From: Setoptus koraiensis | Lineage: Eukaryota; Arthropoda | Direction: 5' to 3' | DNA length: 64,000 nucleotides | Assembly (NCBI GenBank): GCA_048013815.1 | Contig: CM106585.1 | Coordinates: 13,392,001 to 13,456,000, forward strand | In this document: piece after piece, positions 44,762 through 55,250 of the stretch | Layout: each line of letters begins with the position of its first letter | Position numbering within the stretch: position 1 is the first letter of the stretch | Notes under the pieces: generated by a model | Told to the model about the DNA's origin: nothing | The model's input: the letters and a program-made list of their open reading frames with translations, nothing else | Databases searched by the model: none | Program-made: the position numbers and the translations under genes

Positions 44762-47308
44762 TTAGCAAAATCCATTGTTTGCGCCGGCTAACAACAGTTT
44801 ACCATCATTCAATTGTTGTTGCTGCTGTTGCTGACAAAATTGTTTGTTATTCGCCAGGTTATGCAATGTTTCATCATCCTCTGACCCTCTCACGGGCGCC
44901 AGTATTCGCGGATTATCGGCTGATTGTTGTTGCTGCTGCTGGTGATGATTGTGATTATGACCATGATAGTCGTATCCGTTGCTAATGCAATTGCTGACTT
45001 TATTGTCGTCCTTGCTCTTGTTGTAGCTACCCAGGTCGTCGCCGTAATTGCCACTGTTGAGGTGATGATCATCTAACGCCATTGTAACATCGCCATTCGA
45101 ATAATTATTGTTGTTCTCGTCATTATCGTTATGATGGTTTGTATTGATGTTGTTGTTGTTGTTGAAATTCATTGCGTCATCTATTAGATCAGCGGCGCCT
45201 GTTGTCGTGTTGTAATAGTAAAAGTAAGACGATGACGTCAACGACGAAGGTGAACGCTGCTGATGGTGATGGAAATTGTGACTAGATAGGCGAGTGTGGT
45301 TCGCATGATTGTGATTCTTGTTAGTGGCGGGCGGCGCGCCGAACGACGACGAAGCCGATAATTGGGGCCCGTGAGTGGCGGAAATAATCGCGGTGTCGGC
45401 TGGCGAGAGGTCGCAGTTAACAGGTGTTAGCTGGTGCTGTTGCTGCTGGTCAGCACTGATGTAACAATTGTTGTAGCCCTGTTGTTCTGCATCTGCGTAC
45501 TGCGAATACTGGTTGGCCGGACGCGACAAACCGTTAGAATTGTCGAACGGCGACGGGTTTGCGCCGTGTTTTTGGGCGCCATTTGAATCGGCAACCTCTT
45601 GGGCGGCTTGTAATTTCTGCAAATCTGCATACTGACCAATGTTGGGATATTCCGAATACTCATTGACCACACTGAAGCACCCGTTTGCCGGCCCGTCGCT
45701 AGTTGTGATGATTTCCGCCGCTGCTGCTGCCGCTGCTGTCACCGGTGTTGTTGATGGCTTCTGGTCGCGCTGGCGCCTGTTCTTGAACCAGTTGCCCACC
45801 TGGGTGAGCGTGAGTCCGGTCTTTTTGGCCAGCTTGCGCTTTTCGTCGGGCGACGGGTACCTGTTGCACTGATAGCTGATTTTGAGCGCATTTCGCGAGC
45901 GTTCCTTGAAACAATACACGGTCTCCTCGCCGTCCCAGATGCCGCGCGGTGACGGATTCTTCTTGCGGATGCGGTACTTGTCGACGGCGCCCAGCAGCCG
46001 GCCCCTGAGGCACTGATTTTGTCTGTAGTGGGCCTCATACCAGAGGCTCTGCAACTGCTCGTGGTACTCCTGGCGAAATGTTTTGGTCTCGAGCAACTGG
46101 TACAATTCCTTGTATCGCTGGCTGCAAAAGTACACGTGAACCTGGGCCAGCATCACCATATCGCACTCGTACTGGCGCTGATCCTCATTCAATGAGTTAA
46201 GAAAGCTCTCCAATTTGCCTATTCCGTTTCTGGTCCGTCTGTAGCTGTCTTGCTGCTCGGAGTTGCTGGTGCTGGTGTCGAAACTGGCGCTGAAGCTGTT
46301 GTTGCTGGATGAGTCATTTTGTGATGCGGTTTGCCGGTCAGTTTTATCATCATCGACTGCTTGATGATTGTTGTCTTTGTAATTGTTCACGATTTGGTGG
46401 TTATTTTGGTTGTTTGCGCCGGCGTTGTTGCATTGTCTTCTCGTGTAGCGCTTGTTGGTCAGATGGTTGTGGTCCAAAGTGGACAAAATGGCCTTGCAAA
46501 TGCAACTTATCTGCTCTTGGCTGTAGGTGCAAGCGACCAGCGGGCCGTTGCTGTTGTCTGTCGGTAATTGATCGCAGTTGCTGTTGTTGTTGTTGTTGTT
46601 GTTTGTTGCGCTGGCTTGTGTTGTCGGCTCGTCTGTGGAAACGCTTGATTGCGGTTCATTATCGTCCGTCAAATCGGTGTCAATGTCGTCACTGGTCGAT
46701 TGTTGATTCAAGTTTTGCTCTAATTCGAACAGATGCTGCTGCTGTTCTTCCTGTTGTTCCTTTGATGGCGAGCTGACGTAGAGGGCGCTCGTTCGCTCTT
46801 CTATTTGTTTCTCGCTAGACAAGCAGTTTTCGTCGCTGTTGAGACATCCGGTTGTGTCAGTGATGCAACCGGTCTGGTCAGACTCGCTGATGAACTCGTA
46901 CGAGCCGCTTGCTGTTTGGTCGGGCGCAGCCGAAGAATTTTGAGAAGAAGAAGAAGACGACGAAGAAGACGACGACGACGACGATGATGATGATGATGAA
47001 GACGACGACGACGACGACGATGAAGATGAGGGCGACGATGGAGAGCGCGATGATGGCGACGCCGATGACAGAGATGACGTGGGAAAGCCCGACGAGTAGG
47101 GCGACGACAGAGATCGTAGTTGCTGTTGTTGTTTGTTTTTCTTTGCTTGCTGGTCAGTCTGGCTGGCCGCTGTGTAAGTGTTGGTGAGTTGTTGTTGATC
47201 GTGGCGCTGATTGACGAACAATTGATTGGCGCTCAATTGAAATTGCTCTCTCACTTGATGATATTGTTGCTGGTACGAGCTGCTGGTAACTCTGCTATCC
47301 CATGGCAT
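44762..47308 (-). CDS. SIX4/5-class homeobox transcription factor, copy 1 (long)
   Basis: Intronless, 848 residues from ATG 47308. It has an N-terminal Q/S-rich region with a run of over 30 Ser near residues 95-130. The first SIX-domain helix ([11 protein letters not shown]) is near 260. An N/D/Q-rich insert covers about 290-365, and the rest of the SIX domain follows ([52 protein letters not shown]). The homeodomain spans about 452-515 ([48 protein letters not shown]). GAVDKYR and [15 protein letters not shown] place it with Six4/Six5 rather than Six1/2 or Six3/6. Such factors bind DNA with Eya co-activators in muscle, gonad and sensory development. The long C-terminal region is H/N/Q-rich. 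The helix-3 Ser before NWF is Gly in both copies. Confidence 0.93.
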   Translation of the reverse strand: MPWDSRVTSSSYQQQYHQVREQFQLSANQLFVNQRHDQQQLTNTYTAASQTDQQAKKNKQQQQLRSLSSPYSSGFPTSSLSSASPSSRSPSSPSSSSSSSSSSSSSSSSSSSSSSSSSSSSSQNSSAAPDQTASGSYEFISESDQTGCITDTTGCLNSDENCLSSEKQIEERTSALYVSSPSKEQQEEQQQHLFELEQNLNQQSTSDDIDTDLTDDNEPQSSVSTDEPTTQASATNNNNNNNSNCDQLPTDNSNGPLVACTYSQEQISCICKAILSTLDHNHLTNKRYTRRQCNNAGANNQNNHQIVNNYKDNNHQAVDDDKTDRQTASQNDSSSNNSFSASFDTSTSNSEQQDSYRRTRNGIGKLESFLNSLNEDQRQYECDMVMLAQVHVYFCSQRYKELYQLLETKTFRQEYHEQLQSLWYEAHYRQNQCLRGRLLGAVDKYRIRKKNPSPRGIWDGEETVYCFKERSRNALKISYQCNRYPSPDEKRKLAKKTGLTLTQVGNWFKNRRQRDQKPSTTPVTAAAAAAAEIITTSDGPANGCFSVVNEYSEYPNIGQYADLQKLQAAQEVADSNGAQKHGANPSPFDNSNGLSRPANQYSQYADAEQQGYNNCYISADQQQQHQLTPVNCDLSPADTAIISATHGPQLSASSSFGAPPATNKNHNHANHTRLSSHNFHHHQQRSPSSLTSSSYFYYYNTTTGAADLIDDAMNFNNNNNINTNHHNDNDENNNNYSNGDVTMALDDHHLNSGNYGDDLGSYNKSKDDNKVSNCISNGYDYHGHNHNHHQQQQQQSADNPRILAPVRGSEDDETLHNLANNKQFCQQQQQQQLNDGKLLLAGANNGFC

Positions 47309-47385
47309 CGAAAATTAGACGGCAGTAGACGGGTCTACTACTACTGTTGGCAAGTTTGCGGCGGGCCGACTCAATTTGACTTTCA

Positions 47386-47472
47386 CTGACCACTGCTAAT
47401 TGATTCGACTGACCACTGCCAATTGATTCGACTGACCACTGCCAATTGATTCGACTGACCACTGCTAATTGA
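47386..47472 (-). repeat. 23-bp tandem repeat in the SIX4/5 copy 1 leader
   Basis: Three full 23-bp units and a partial fourth (CTGACCACTGCCAATTGATTCGA). Units 1 and 4 have CTAATTGA instead of CCAATTGA, creating TAAT homeodomain cores. The array lies between the likely TATA box and the start codon, so it may be transcribed. Confidence 0.9.
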
Positions 47473-47547
47473 ACAATTCAGTAAGTGACTTGATTGTTTG
47501 GGTAGAAGCGCTGACAACGATGTGGGCCCGTTTGGCCAAGCGCTTGC

Positions 47548-47556
47548 CTATTTATA
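47548..47556 (-). promoter_or_regulatory. TATA box of SIX4/5-like copy 1
   Basis: TATAAATAG on the minus strand, 240 bp upstream of the start codon, in good TATA consensus. The predicted transcript start is near 47520, before the 23-bp repeats. Confidence 0.5.
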
Positions 47557-48520
47557 CGAGATTCTGCAAAGTCTAAACTTTGGACTCTATGTCGCAACAA
47601 ATATCTCTAACACTCTAAAGTGTGCATCTGGCGGCCATTTGTTGAGCCAGGCGAATTTCGCCCGTTGGTTCCAGTTTGGCCCCCGACCGAATTGTTGCTC
47701 CTTACAATCCCTTGTTGTTAGCGCTGACAACTGGATGGAGAGGGGGCGCCATCGTCGGCGCCGACACTAACCACTGATGACGCAAGTCCCGCTGAGGCCA
47801 GTGAGCATGCGTTGCCGTGATGTCACAGTGGCGATTACTTGTTTATACGACGTTTTCGCCCCCCTTGTGGATATTTGCGGATATTTGTAAACATTTGTGA
47901 CAATTTATGACTTGCCTAATTTGTCTGACAATTCGCGAGCCGGCTCAAATCGGGCCACAAACTAAACAAACTAAGCAGCTCGCCGGTGCAACAGGACACC
48001 TCCTTGGCCCAATTGCATCATCGTTGGCATGTTATCGTTGGCTTGTTGTCGTCATAATGCCGACAGCCGGATCCGACAGTGTGTGCGATGCACACATGCC
48101 AAATAATAGAGAGATAAAGAGAGATTAGAGAGCAATCAATAAGCCTCGTCAACAAATGCAACGAGGCATTACGTCACGACTAATGATCGACATTATTGAG
48201 TATTAGTAATATCTATTAGTAATCGGCCTGGCTTGATGATGAGTAAGCTTGATGATGAGTTTAATGATCTAAATTGTTCTATTATTCTGCTGCTTCGGCG
48301 GGCATGCTCGATTAGACGGCCCGAGCAGCGCTGCCATCCAAGTGACCGGCCCGCTGTCCGGCCTTCTTGGTCGGACAGACGGGCGTGCAGTTGACGACGG
48401 CGCGATGCAAAGTGCGCCCGACATTCGGCGGCTCGGATTGCAGGTAGTGTGGCGCCGTGGCTATCAAATGGCCCCAAAGGACTCATTCGGGCCCATTTGG
48501 CACCATTTGGCGCCCGTCAG

Positions 48521-48574
48521 CACCCATTGGCACCCATTGGCACCCATTGGCACCCATTGGCACCCGTTGGCACC
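48521..48574. repeat. Decamer tandem array, CACCCATTGG
   Basis: Four exact CACCCATTGG units, then CACCCGTTGG and CACC. Degenerate units (GCCCATTTGG, CACCATTTGG) extend it back to 48491. It is again a 10-bp unit. Confidence 0.9.
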
Positions 48575-48676
48575 GAACAAGCTTCTTATGGACGGAAGAT
48601 TGTCGCTCAGAATGTTTGACGAATCGCCTGAGGAATGTTTTCGAATGTCTGCTGCATTATTATTGGCCTCATCAAT

Positions 48677-48716
48677 CGCTAATTGGGGTGAGCGCAGTCG
48701 CTCGCCCCAATTAGCG
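48677..48716. other. 18-bp stem, 4-nt loop inverted repeat
   Basis: CGCTAATTGGGGTGAGCG, loop CAGT, then CGCTCGCCCCAATTAGCG. Only one position is not a Watson-Crick match, and it would be a G-U pair in RNA. It carries TAATT homeodomain cores on both arms. Confidence 0.85.
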
Positions 48717-49891
48717 CTCTTGCCAGGCCAATCGATCGCTCTTTATTTATTTATCAGTACCGTGTGACCCGCTCCGAACAACTCTGGCCGACTTGAGCCT
48801 GTGACTTGAGCGGTCCGCTCGAGCTGTCCGAGCGGCGTCCGACACTGTTCCGGCCACGGAATGCATAGCTGTCGTGGTTTGTCGTTGGCAAGTGGCAAGT
48901 TTGCCAGTGCCAATCATCGCCATCACTTTGTTCCGATATGTTGTCAAGTGTGACAGCAATTACATACAACACTATGATGTTTACAGTATCAATTTATTCC
49001 TATTTAGCGTCACTCTGACCCCATCCCCGGCTATCATTGCTCGACTGCATACGCTGCGGAGCTATATACTGACGAGCGTGTATTGTGTGATATATGGTCA
49101 TGTAACACACATATAAATTACATGTACAACATACTGCCACATTAACTGGTAATTAAATGTGCAATTGTAATCAATTAATTGTAATTAATGGGCGCGCTTT
49201 TGTATGGCGCCGCTCGCCCGCAATTACATCATGGCCGACAATCGCCGACAATCGCCGATTAGTTGCAGTTGAAACAAATCGCCGCCTATGCTGACTGGCG
49301 GCCGGAAGTGGCCGCAGTGCCAATCGTGGCGCCTCGATGGAATCGTCGGCTCGCGTCGCTTTTATATCCCGCTTTTTTATTCAAATTGCCACCATTCAAT
49401 CAATCGATCGGCGCCTTTCAAGTGTCATCCAAGTCGCATGATCCAACAGAGTCGGCGATGACGTGATGACGGTTAAGTGCGCCCGCCAGTCACTGTCGCT
49501 GTTGGTCGAAATTGTTTTAATGTACTGTGCGCGCCACTGTCACGCCCGTCAATTCGTTTGTCGGTCATTTGTTTATTCATTTATATCCATTTGTGCAAAC
49601 GTTTATCCGGTTTATTGGGCCGCGGCGCGTTGTATTGGCGTGTCACGCCTATTAAACGGGCCCATTAAGTTGGGCTAACTTATGCCAACGCCATTGTGAG
49701 TGAGCGAGGGAATTAGTTTTCAGGCGAATCCGGGCACCATCGGCAGTGCGCGTCATCACGGGCGCCCTTTTAATTCTCAAATTCTTTCCATTCTCCTTAA
49801 TTCGTTCGTTGGCTTCCTTTGCGCGTTCGTTCTTTCGTTCTTTCGCGCTCGTTCTTCTTTAGTTCGCTGCCCGTCGTTTGTTCGTCGCATC

Positions 49892-49893
49892 AC

Positions 49894-49935
<42 letters not shown>

Positions 49936-49936
49936 T
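49892..49936. repeat. (ATC)n microsatellite
   Basis: About fourteen consecutive CAT/ATC triplets with one late interruption. Confidence 0.95.
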
Positions 49937-50483
49937 ATCTCATGAGTACACTTAATACTTTGTTGGTATTAAGTGCGCGCAATAAGAGCCCCCGACGTAC
50001 GCGAGGCGCTACGCCAACACGTTACGTCACAACAGCATCATCACCAACAACAGCAGCAGTCACGGCACACATGCAGTGAAGCGCTAATTTTGTGTGACGC
50101 AACACTAACATTAAGTCAGAGTGTCAGTTTGAACACTAACAACACTATTTGACAACTGCTGAGAGCCGGGCCAACGCACCTTGTGGGGCCCCTCTACCTG
50201 GAAATAAGTTGCAGTTGGGCGCATTCCTTGTCCGGCTTATTATTTTGCATGCTGCAGCGTAACTGGCATCGCACGAGCAGATTAGCAGTTGATGAGCACG
50301 TGCTGGAGCGTTTTTTCTCACCGTTGCCTTGATTGGTCAACTGTCAACTGTCAACAACAAACTGGCTCTACAACAAACGCACGGCAAACACTTGCGCAAA
50401 CTCGCCGGCCGCGAATCAGCGCAAATCGCAGACCGGCCGTGACAGTTTGTCAATCTGCCCGTATCGCCAAATAATGCTCACAA

Positions 50484-50565
50484 TATTATGTAACACTCAC
50501 ACCGTCTCGCTATTATGTAACACTCACACCGTCTCGCTATTATGTAACACTCACGCCGGACTCGC
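50484..50565. repeat. 27-bp tandem repeat, three units
   Basis: TATTATGTAACACTCACACC-GTCTCGC occurs twice exactly, followed by a diverged third copy (CACGCCGGACTCGC end). Confidence 0.93.
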
Positions 50566-50920
50566 ACGCTGTGGCACGGCGACAAATATCACAATATTTA
50601 TCCGATTGAGACCCTTTAATGCAGTCGCCACGGTGCAGACATTGGCGGGCCGAGCAGCGGCCAGTCGCGGCCTCTCGGCAGCCGCTCGCAAGCCCGCGAA
50701 AAGTCACCGGCGAGCCATCGATCATCATTACGGTGTCAGCGCGATGGGGCCCGCACCGACAACCGACAGCGACTCGGGCGGCTCCGCGCGGCCCGAGATT
50801 GGCGGCGCTGCGACCGGATTGATGAGCGCCAGTGGCAATTAATTGCCCATTATCCTGTTTGCTCGGCATTGTTTGTTTGTGTGTTTGTTTGTGTTGTTCG
50901 GAGTGTTCTTTTTGACTTTG

Positions 50921-51001
50921 CAATGATCGCGCAATGATCGCGCAACGATCGCGCAACGATCGCGCAACGATCGCGCAATGATCGCACAATGATCGCACAA
51001 T
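50921..51001. repeat. 11-bp tandem array, GATCGCGCAAC type
   Basis: About seven units of GATCGCGCAAC/T. Most contain the palindrome CGATCG or TGATCG; the last two read GATCGCACAAT. Confidence 0.9.
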
Positions 51002-52267
51002 GGGCGCCACTCGGGCCGCCGGCAAACGAGCACGCGCGTCGAGTGCCGGTCGGTATCGTCGCGCGGCGTCTTCGGTCACTCAAGTTCGGCGTCGGTTGTA
51101 GGTTTGCGCGGCGGCCATCGGCGGGCCGGTTTCATCGGCGGTCGCCGTTGATATGGTGGCCATTGTGACGAACAATGCCTACATAATGCTTACATAATGA
51201 CAGTGCGCGCGCGCCGGGCAGCCTCGTCCAGGGCCACGGGCCGGCCTCGAGGCCGGCCGGTCCGCGCACAATAATGAAGCGATCCCGCGCGGCCGTTCAT
51301 ACAGAGGGGCAATTATATGAAAATTATATGAGAATTATTATATGAGAACAAGCGACAGCGTCGGCCCTGGATAGATACAGTGTGCCATCCATTGACTAAT
51401 GACATCCGACCGCGGCCGGCCGACAAGCGCGGTGAGCAGTGTGAGAGCGCAATTTGTTTGCCAGTGTCTCATACTTGTTGTAGCTTTTTATCGCGGAGTC
51501 GCTGCTCGGCGGAGTCGCTGCTCGACGGAGTCGCAATTTGGCAATTTGGCCATTTCGCCATTTCGCAGCCAATGAGCGCGTTATGTAATAACTCAGCGAC
51601 TGTTGTTGTTGTTGTCGGTGTCGGTGTTGTTGTTGTCGGTGTTGTTGCTGCGACGGCGGTGTCATCGTGATGCTGCCATGATACGCACGTTACGCAAGCG
51701 CTGGATGCGCCCGATATGTTAGTGCAACGATGATAATAAGATGCTCGCGCTTGTTGTCGTCGCGAGGGCTCGTCGCGCCGCCATGTCGTCGAATTATCAT
51801 TGCGCCGCCATGTCGTTGAATTATCGTTGCGCCAAATTATCGTTGCGTCAAATTATCGTGGCCGCATTGTTATTATACGCGGCGCTATGGTTGCGCCACA
51901 GTATCAAATGATATTGTAAGGCACACTGTAACTGCGACACCGGCGTCGGATATAGACTGCGCCGAGGTGTCACGTTACGCCGTTATTATAGGACGCTCGG
52001 CAGTGTCTCGTTTCCCCGTTTATAGCGAGCGGCCAAGAAAAGCAGTCACAATAGCAGCCAGCCAGAAGAGTCAGCCAGCCAGCCAGCCGACGCTTCGCCG
52101 GCCACCAGCCAGCTCGCAAGCCGCAAGACGGCGCCAATTGTGGCCATTGGAGCCACTTCATTTGTTTGCTCGCTCGTTGTTTCATTGCGTAATTCGGTGC
52201 GTAATTCAGCGCGTGATTCGGTGCGTAATTCAGCGCAAAATTGGGTGCAATTCGTGATTCAGTTCAG

Positions 52268-53401
52268 ATGCAAAGTTTCAACAAAACAACAGCCAGCCGA
52301 CTTCTGGTCGACAGCAGCAACTGCCCGGCCAGCTACAATTCCGAGCAGATAAGCTGCATCTGCAAGGCCATTCTGTCCACCCTCGACCACAGCTACCTCA
52401 CCAACAAGCGCTACACGCGCCGCTACAACAACAACAACAACGGCCAAAATGGGCCCCTCGCCAACAGCAACAATTACAAGCAGCAGCAAGACACTTGTTC
52501 CAGCAATCGCCAATTCGCCGGTGGTGAGCCGCAACAGGCCGCCGCCACCAACAACGACTCGTCCATCGGCAACAACAACATCAACAACAACAGCAACAAC
52601 ATCAACAGCAGCAACATCGCCGGCGCTTATAGTTTCGAGCAGCAAGACAGCTATAGAAGAACGCGGAACTCCATTGCAAAATTGGAGAGCTTCCTCAACT
52701 CGCTCGGCGACGACCAGCGCCTGTTCAAGTGCGACATGGTGATGCTGGCCCAGGTTCACGTGTACTTTTGCAGCCAGCGATACAAGGAATTGTACCAGTT
52801 GCTCGAGACCAAAACATTTCGCCAGGAGTACCACGAGCAGTTGCAGAGCCTCTGGTATGAGGCCCACTACAGACAAAATCAGTGCCTCAGGGGCCGGCTG
52901 CTGGGCGCCGTCGACAAGTACCGCATCCGCAAGAAGAATCCGCTACCGCGCGGCATATGGGACGGCGAGGAGACCGTGTATTGTTTCAAGGAACGCTCGC
53001 GAAATGCGCTCAAAATCAGCTATCAGCGTAACAGGTATCCGTCGCCCGACGAAAAGCGCAAGCTGGCCAAAAAGACCGGACTAACGCTCACCCAGGTGGG
53101 CAACTGGTTCAAGAACAGGCGCCAGCGCGACCAGAAGCCAGCCGGGCCGCATCCCGCGGCCAGCACTGGAGCCGGCCCGCTTACAGCCACCACAAGCGGG
53201 CCGCAAGCGCCCGGCGCGGCCACCTCCGCCTCGGTCAAATCGCATCCACTGACGCCCCTGGCCAGCATCATGGGCCGGCCCGACGCACACCACGCACACC
53301 CGCACCAGGGCCAGCAGTCGGGCCTCGGCCACACCGACCAGCAACAGCAGCTGATGTCGTCGCTGGCCTGGCACCAGCCGGCGAGCCAGTCGCTCATTTA
53401 G
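52268..53401 (+). CDS. SIX4/5-class homeobox transcription factor, copy 2 (short)
   Basis: Intronless, 377 residues from ATG 52268 ([12 protein letters not shown]), the first ATG in frame; an upstream exon cannot be excluded. [11 protein letters not shown] starts near residue 27, an N/Q/S-rich insert runs from about 55 to 130, the SIX domain resumes at LESFLNSL (about 139), and the homeodomain spans about 229-292. The C-terminal 85 residues are A/P/G/H/Q-rich. From [13 protein letters not shown] to RRQRDQKP the DNA is about 98% identical to copy 1, with about seven differences over about 400 bp, some synonymous. The rest aligns only loosely. It lacks copy 1's long N- and C-terminal regions. 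It is expected to bind the same DNA sites; differing activity would come from the tails. Confidence 0.9.
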   Translation: MQSFNKTTASRLLVDSSNCPASYNSEQISCICKAILSTLDHSYLTNKRYTRRYNNNNNGQNGPLANSNNYKQQQDTCSSNRQFAGGEPQQAAATNNDSSIGNNNINNNSNNINSSNIAGAYSFEQQDSYRRTRNSIAKLESFLNSLGDDQRLFKCDMVMLAQVHVYFCSQRYKELYQLLETKTFRQEYHEQLQSLWYEAHYRQNQCLRGRLLGAVDKYRIRKKNPLPRGIWDGEETVYCFKERSRNALKISYQRNRYPSPDEKRKLAKKTGLTLTQVGNWFKNRRQRDQKPAGPHPAASTGAGPLTATTSGPQAPGAATSASVKSHPLTPLASIMGRPDAHHAHPHQGQQSGLGHTDQQQQLMSSLAWHQPASQSLI

Positions 53402-53507
53402 AGTTGGTCTGCAACAATTTTTTGACCATTCCGGTCAGCACAATCATCGCACAATCGGCGTATCGCACCACGTTGGCACGTTGGCAACAATTGTGAGGCA
53501 ACGAGAA

Positions 53508-53513
53508 AATAAA
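53508..53513 (+). terminator. Poly(A) signal of SIX4/5-like copy 2
   Basis: AATAAA about 105 bp after the stop codon. Confidence 0.5.
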
Positions 53514-54908
53514 CATCGCCACCAATCGAATCTCTCGACGATTTCATCCATTTCGCGACCATTTCATCCATTTCACGACCATTTCGTCTGTTCAAGCTCG
53601 GCCGCGCGAGTGCGACTCTAACAGTTACAGTCTGACTGACTCCGTATGCGTATTTAAGTAGAAAGACGAGTTAGTTAGTATGTGATTCAATTAACTTTGC
53701 CGCGTGACTGGTCGGCCAACCGTTGACGGTCGCTCGTGCCGGGTCGCTCCGTTTGTTTGTTGCGTCGGTTGCTACTGACCGTTTTTTGCGGGCCAGTGTC
53801 GGGTCCGCTCGCGGCGGCCACACTCACTTTCGGGCCGGTGGCCCCGGACACGGGCTCAAGGCGAGCGCGCAAGCGAGTTGGCCAGACAGCTACGGCGCTG
53901 AATGGGCGCTAATGGAATTGATCCGGCGCAAAAACCGCTCATCGCCGGCCAGCCAGCCAGCCGTCGAGCTAGCCAACGAGCCAGCCAGCGAGCCGAGGAA
54001 TGATAGGCCGACGGCGAGCCGAGAAGCCAATGGCGAGCTGAGCAGCCGATGGAAACAAGTTGCGGGTTCGGATGGACACAAACAAAGTGCCGTTCGGCTC
54101 GGTTCAGCTGTCCGAGCGAGCGAGCACGGACAAACGAAGAGAAGCGGCCCAGAGAGAAGCCGGCCAACGGACACACAAACACACGACCGGGATCAATAAT
54201 AATAACAACAACAACAATTACAATTACTATTATAATGATACTACTCGCAATGCTCGCAATAAACAGCGACCGGCCAGCGACTGGTCAAGATGAACGAGTC
54301 CAGTTGAGCGCTCGTCTAACAGCGTGTGATCGCCATTTTTTGGCATAACTGGCATAACTGATATCGCGCTCAATACTCTCTGATACACTATGATATTATA
54401 CCCTGTGATATGATAGTTATATCATATTATGGCGGATAACTATAACCGGCCATCCAGCAACTTGCAATCAAACATAACTGGCGGCAACAACAACAACAAC
54501 GACGAGCTTGTTAGCCGCTCGTTGTTGTTGCTCTCGTTTGATGACGCTCGCTCGACAACGAAACGATGACGACATTTCGCTGGCCACTGGCTCACCTGAG
54601 ACTCACCTGTGATGTCAGTGTTAGGCTGGCCGCCGAATTGAGCGAGCCGATCAAAACTGCTCGCAACTGTCTGTCCAGCGTTCGTTTCAACACGCCAGAC
54701 AACAAACGCAGACCCAAACAGCAGCCAAGAAAAGCGAAAGTAGTTAACTCTGCTCGCCAGCTGACTGGCCCACTGGCAAGCTATCTGGCAAGCTAGCCGG
54801 CCGGGCACTTGTGTGTGTGTGTGTGTGTCGATACGCTTGTGTATCAGCCATGCGCTCATATCCACTAGCCATGCGCTTATATTCACTTGCCCATACGCTT
54901 ATATCCGC

Positions 54909-55013
54909 CAGCCATACATAGCTGGCCACACTTAGCTGGCCACACTTAGCTTGCCACACTTGGCTTGCCATACATAGCTCGCCGTACATAGCTTGCCATA
55001 CATAGCTTGCCAG
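54909..55013. repeat. 14-bp tandem array, GCCATACATAGCTT type
   Basis: About seven units alternating GCCACACTTAGCTG and GCCATACATAGCTT. Weaker, longer-spaced relatives (GCCATGCGCTCATATCCACT) precede it from 54848. Confidence 0.85.
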
Positions 55014-55107
55014 AGTAACGAGAGAGACAGACAGCGAGTGCAAGTAACAGTCACGCAGTCATTGACTTGCGATGCGCCTATCGATCAATTAGCATTACGC
55101 AACCGGC

Positions 55108-55250
55108 CGCTGTTGTTGCTGTTGTTGTCGTTGCTGCCGCTGTTGTTGCTGCCGCTGTTGTTGTTGTTGTTGTTGTTGTTGTCGCTGTTGTTGTTTTTGT
55201 TGTTGTTGTTGTCGTGGTCGCTGTTGTTGCTGTTGTTGTTGTTGGCCTGG
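55108..55250. repeat. GTT/GCT trinucleotide tract
   Basis: TTG, CTG and CGC triplets throughout, encoding poly-N/Q/L/V/A frames on all six readings. It resembles 881-1014. Confidence 0.9.

Larger units (their letters stand above)
47557..52267. other. Shared upstream region of the divergent SIX4/5 pair
   Basis: A 4.7-kb GC-rich stretch without a recognisable gene between two divergently transcribed paralogues, so it should hold regulatory DNA for both. It carries several tandem arrays (48521-48574, 49892-49936, 50484-50565, 50921-51001), an 18-bp-stem hairpin (48677-48716) and repeated GCGCCATGTCGT-GAATTATC-type words at 51779-51860. Open frames here are compositional. Confidence 0.55.

Noticed and set aside
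47386-47472. CRISPR-like array
   Set aside because: The 23-bp units are contiguous without spacers and the DNA is eukaryotic.
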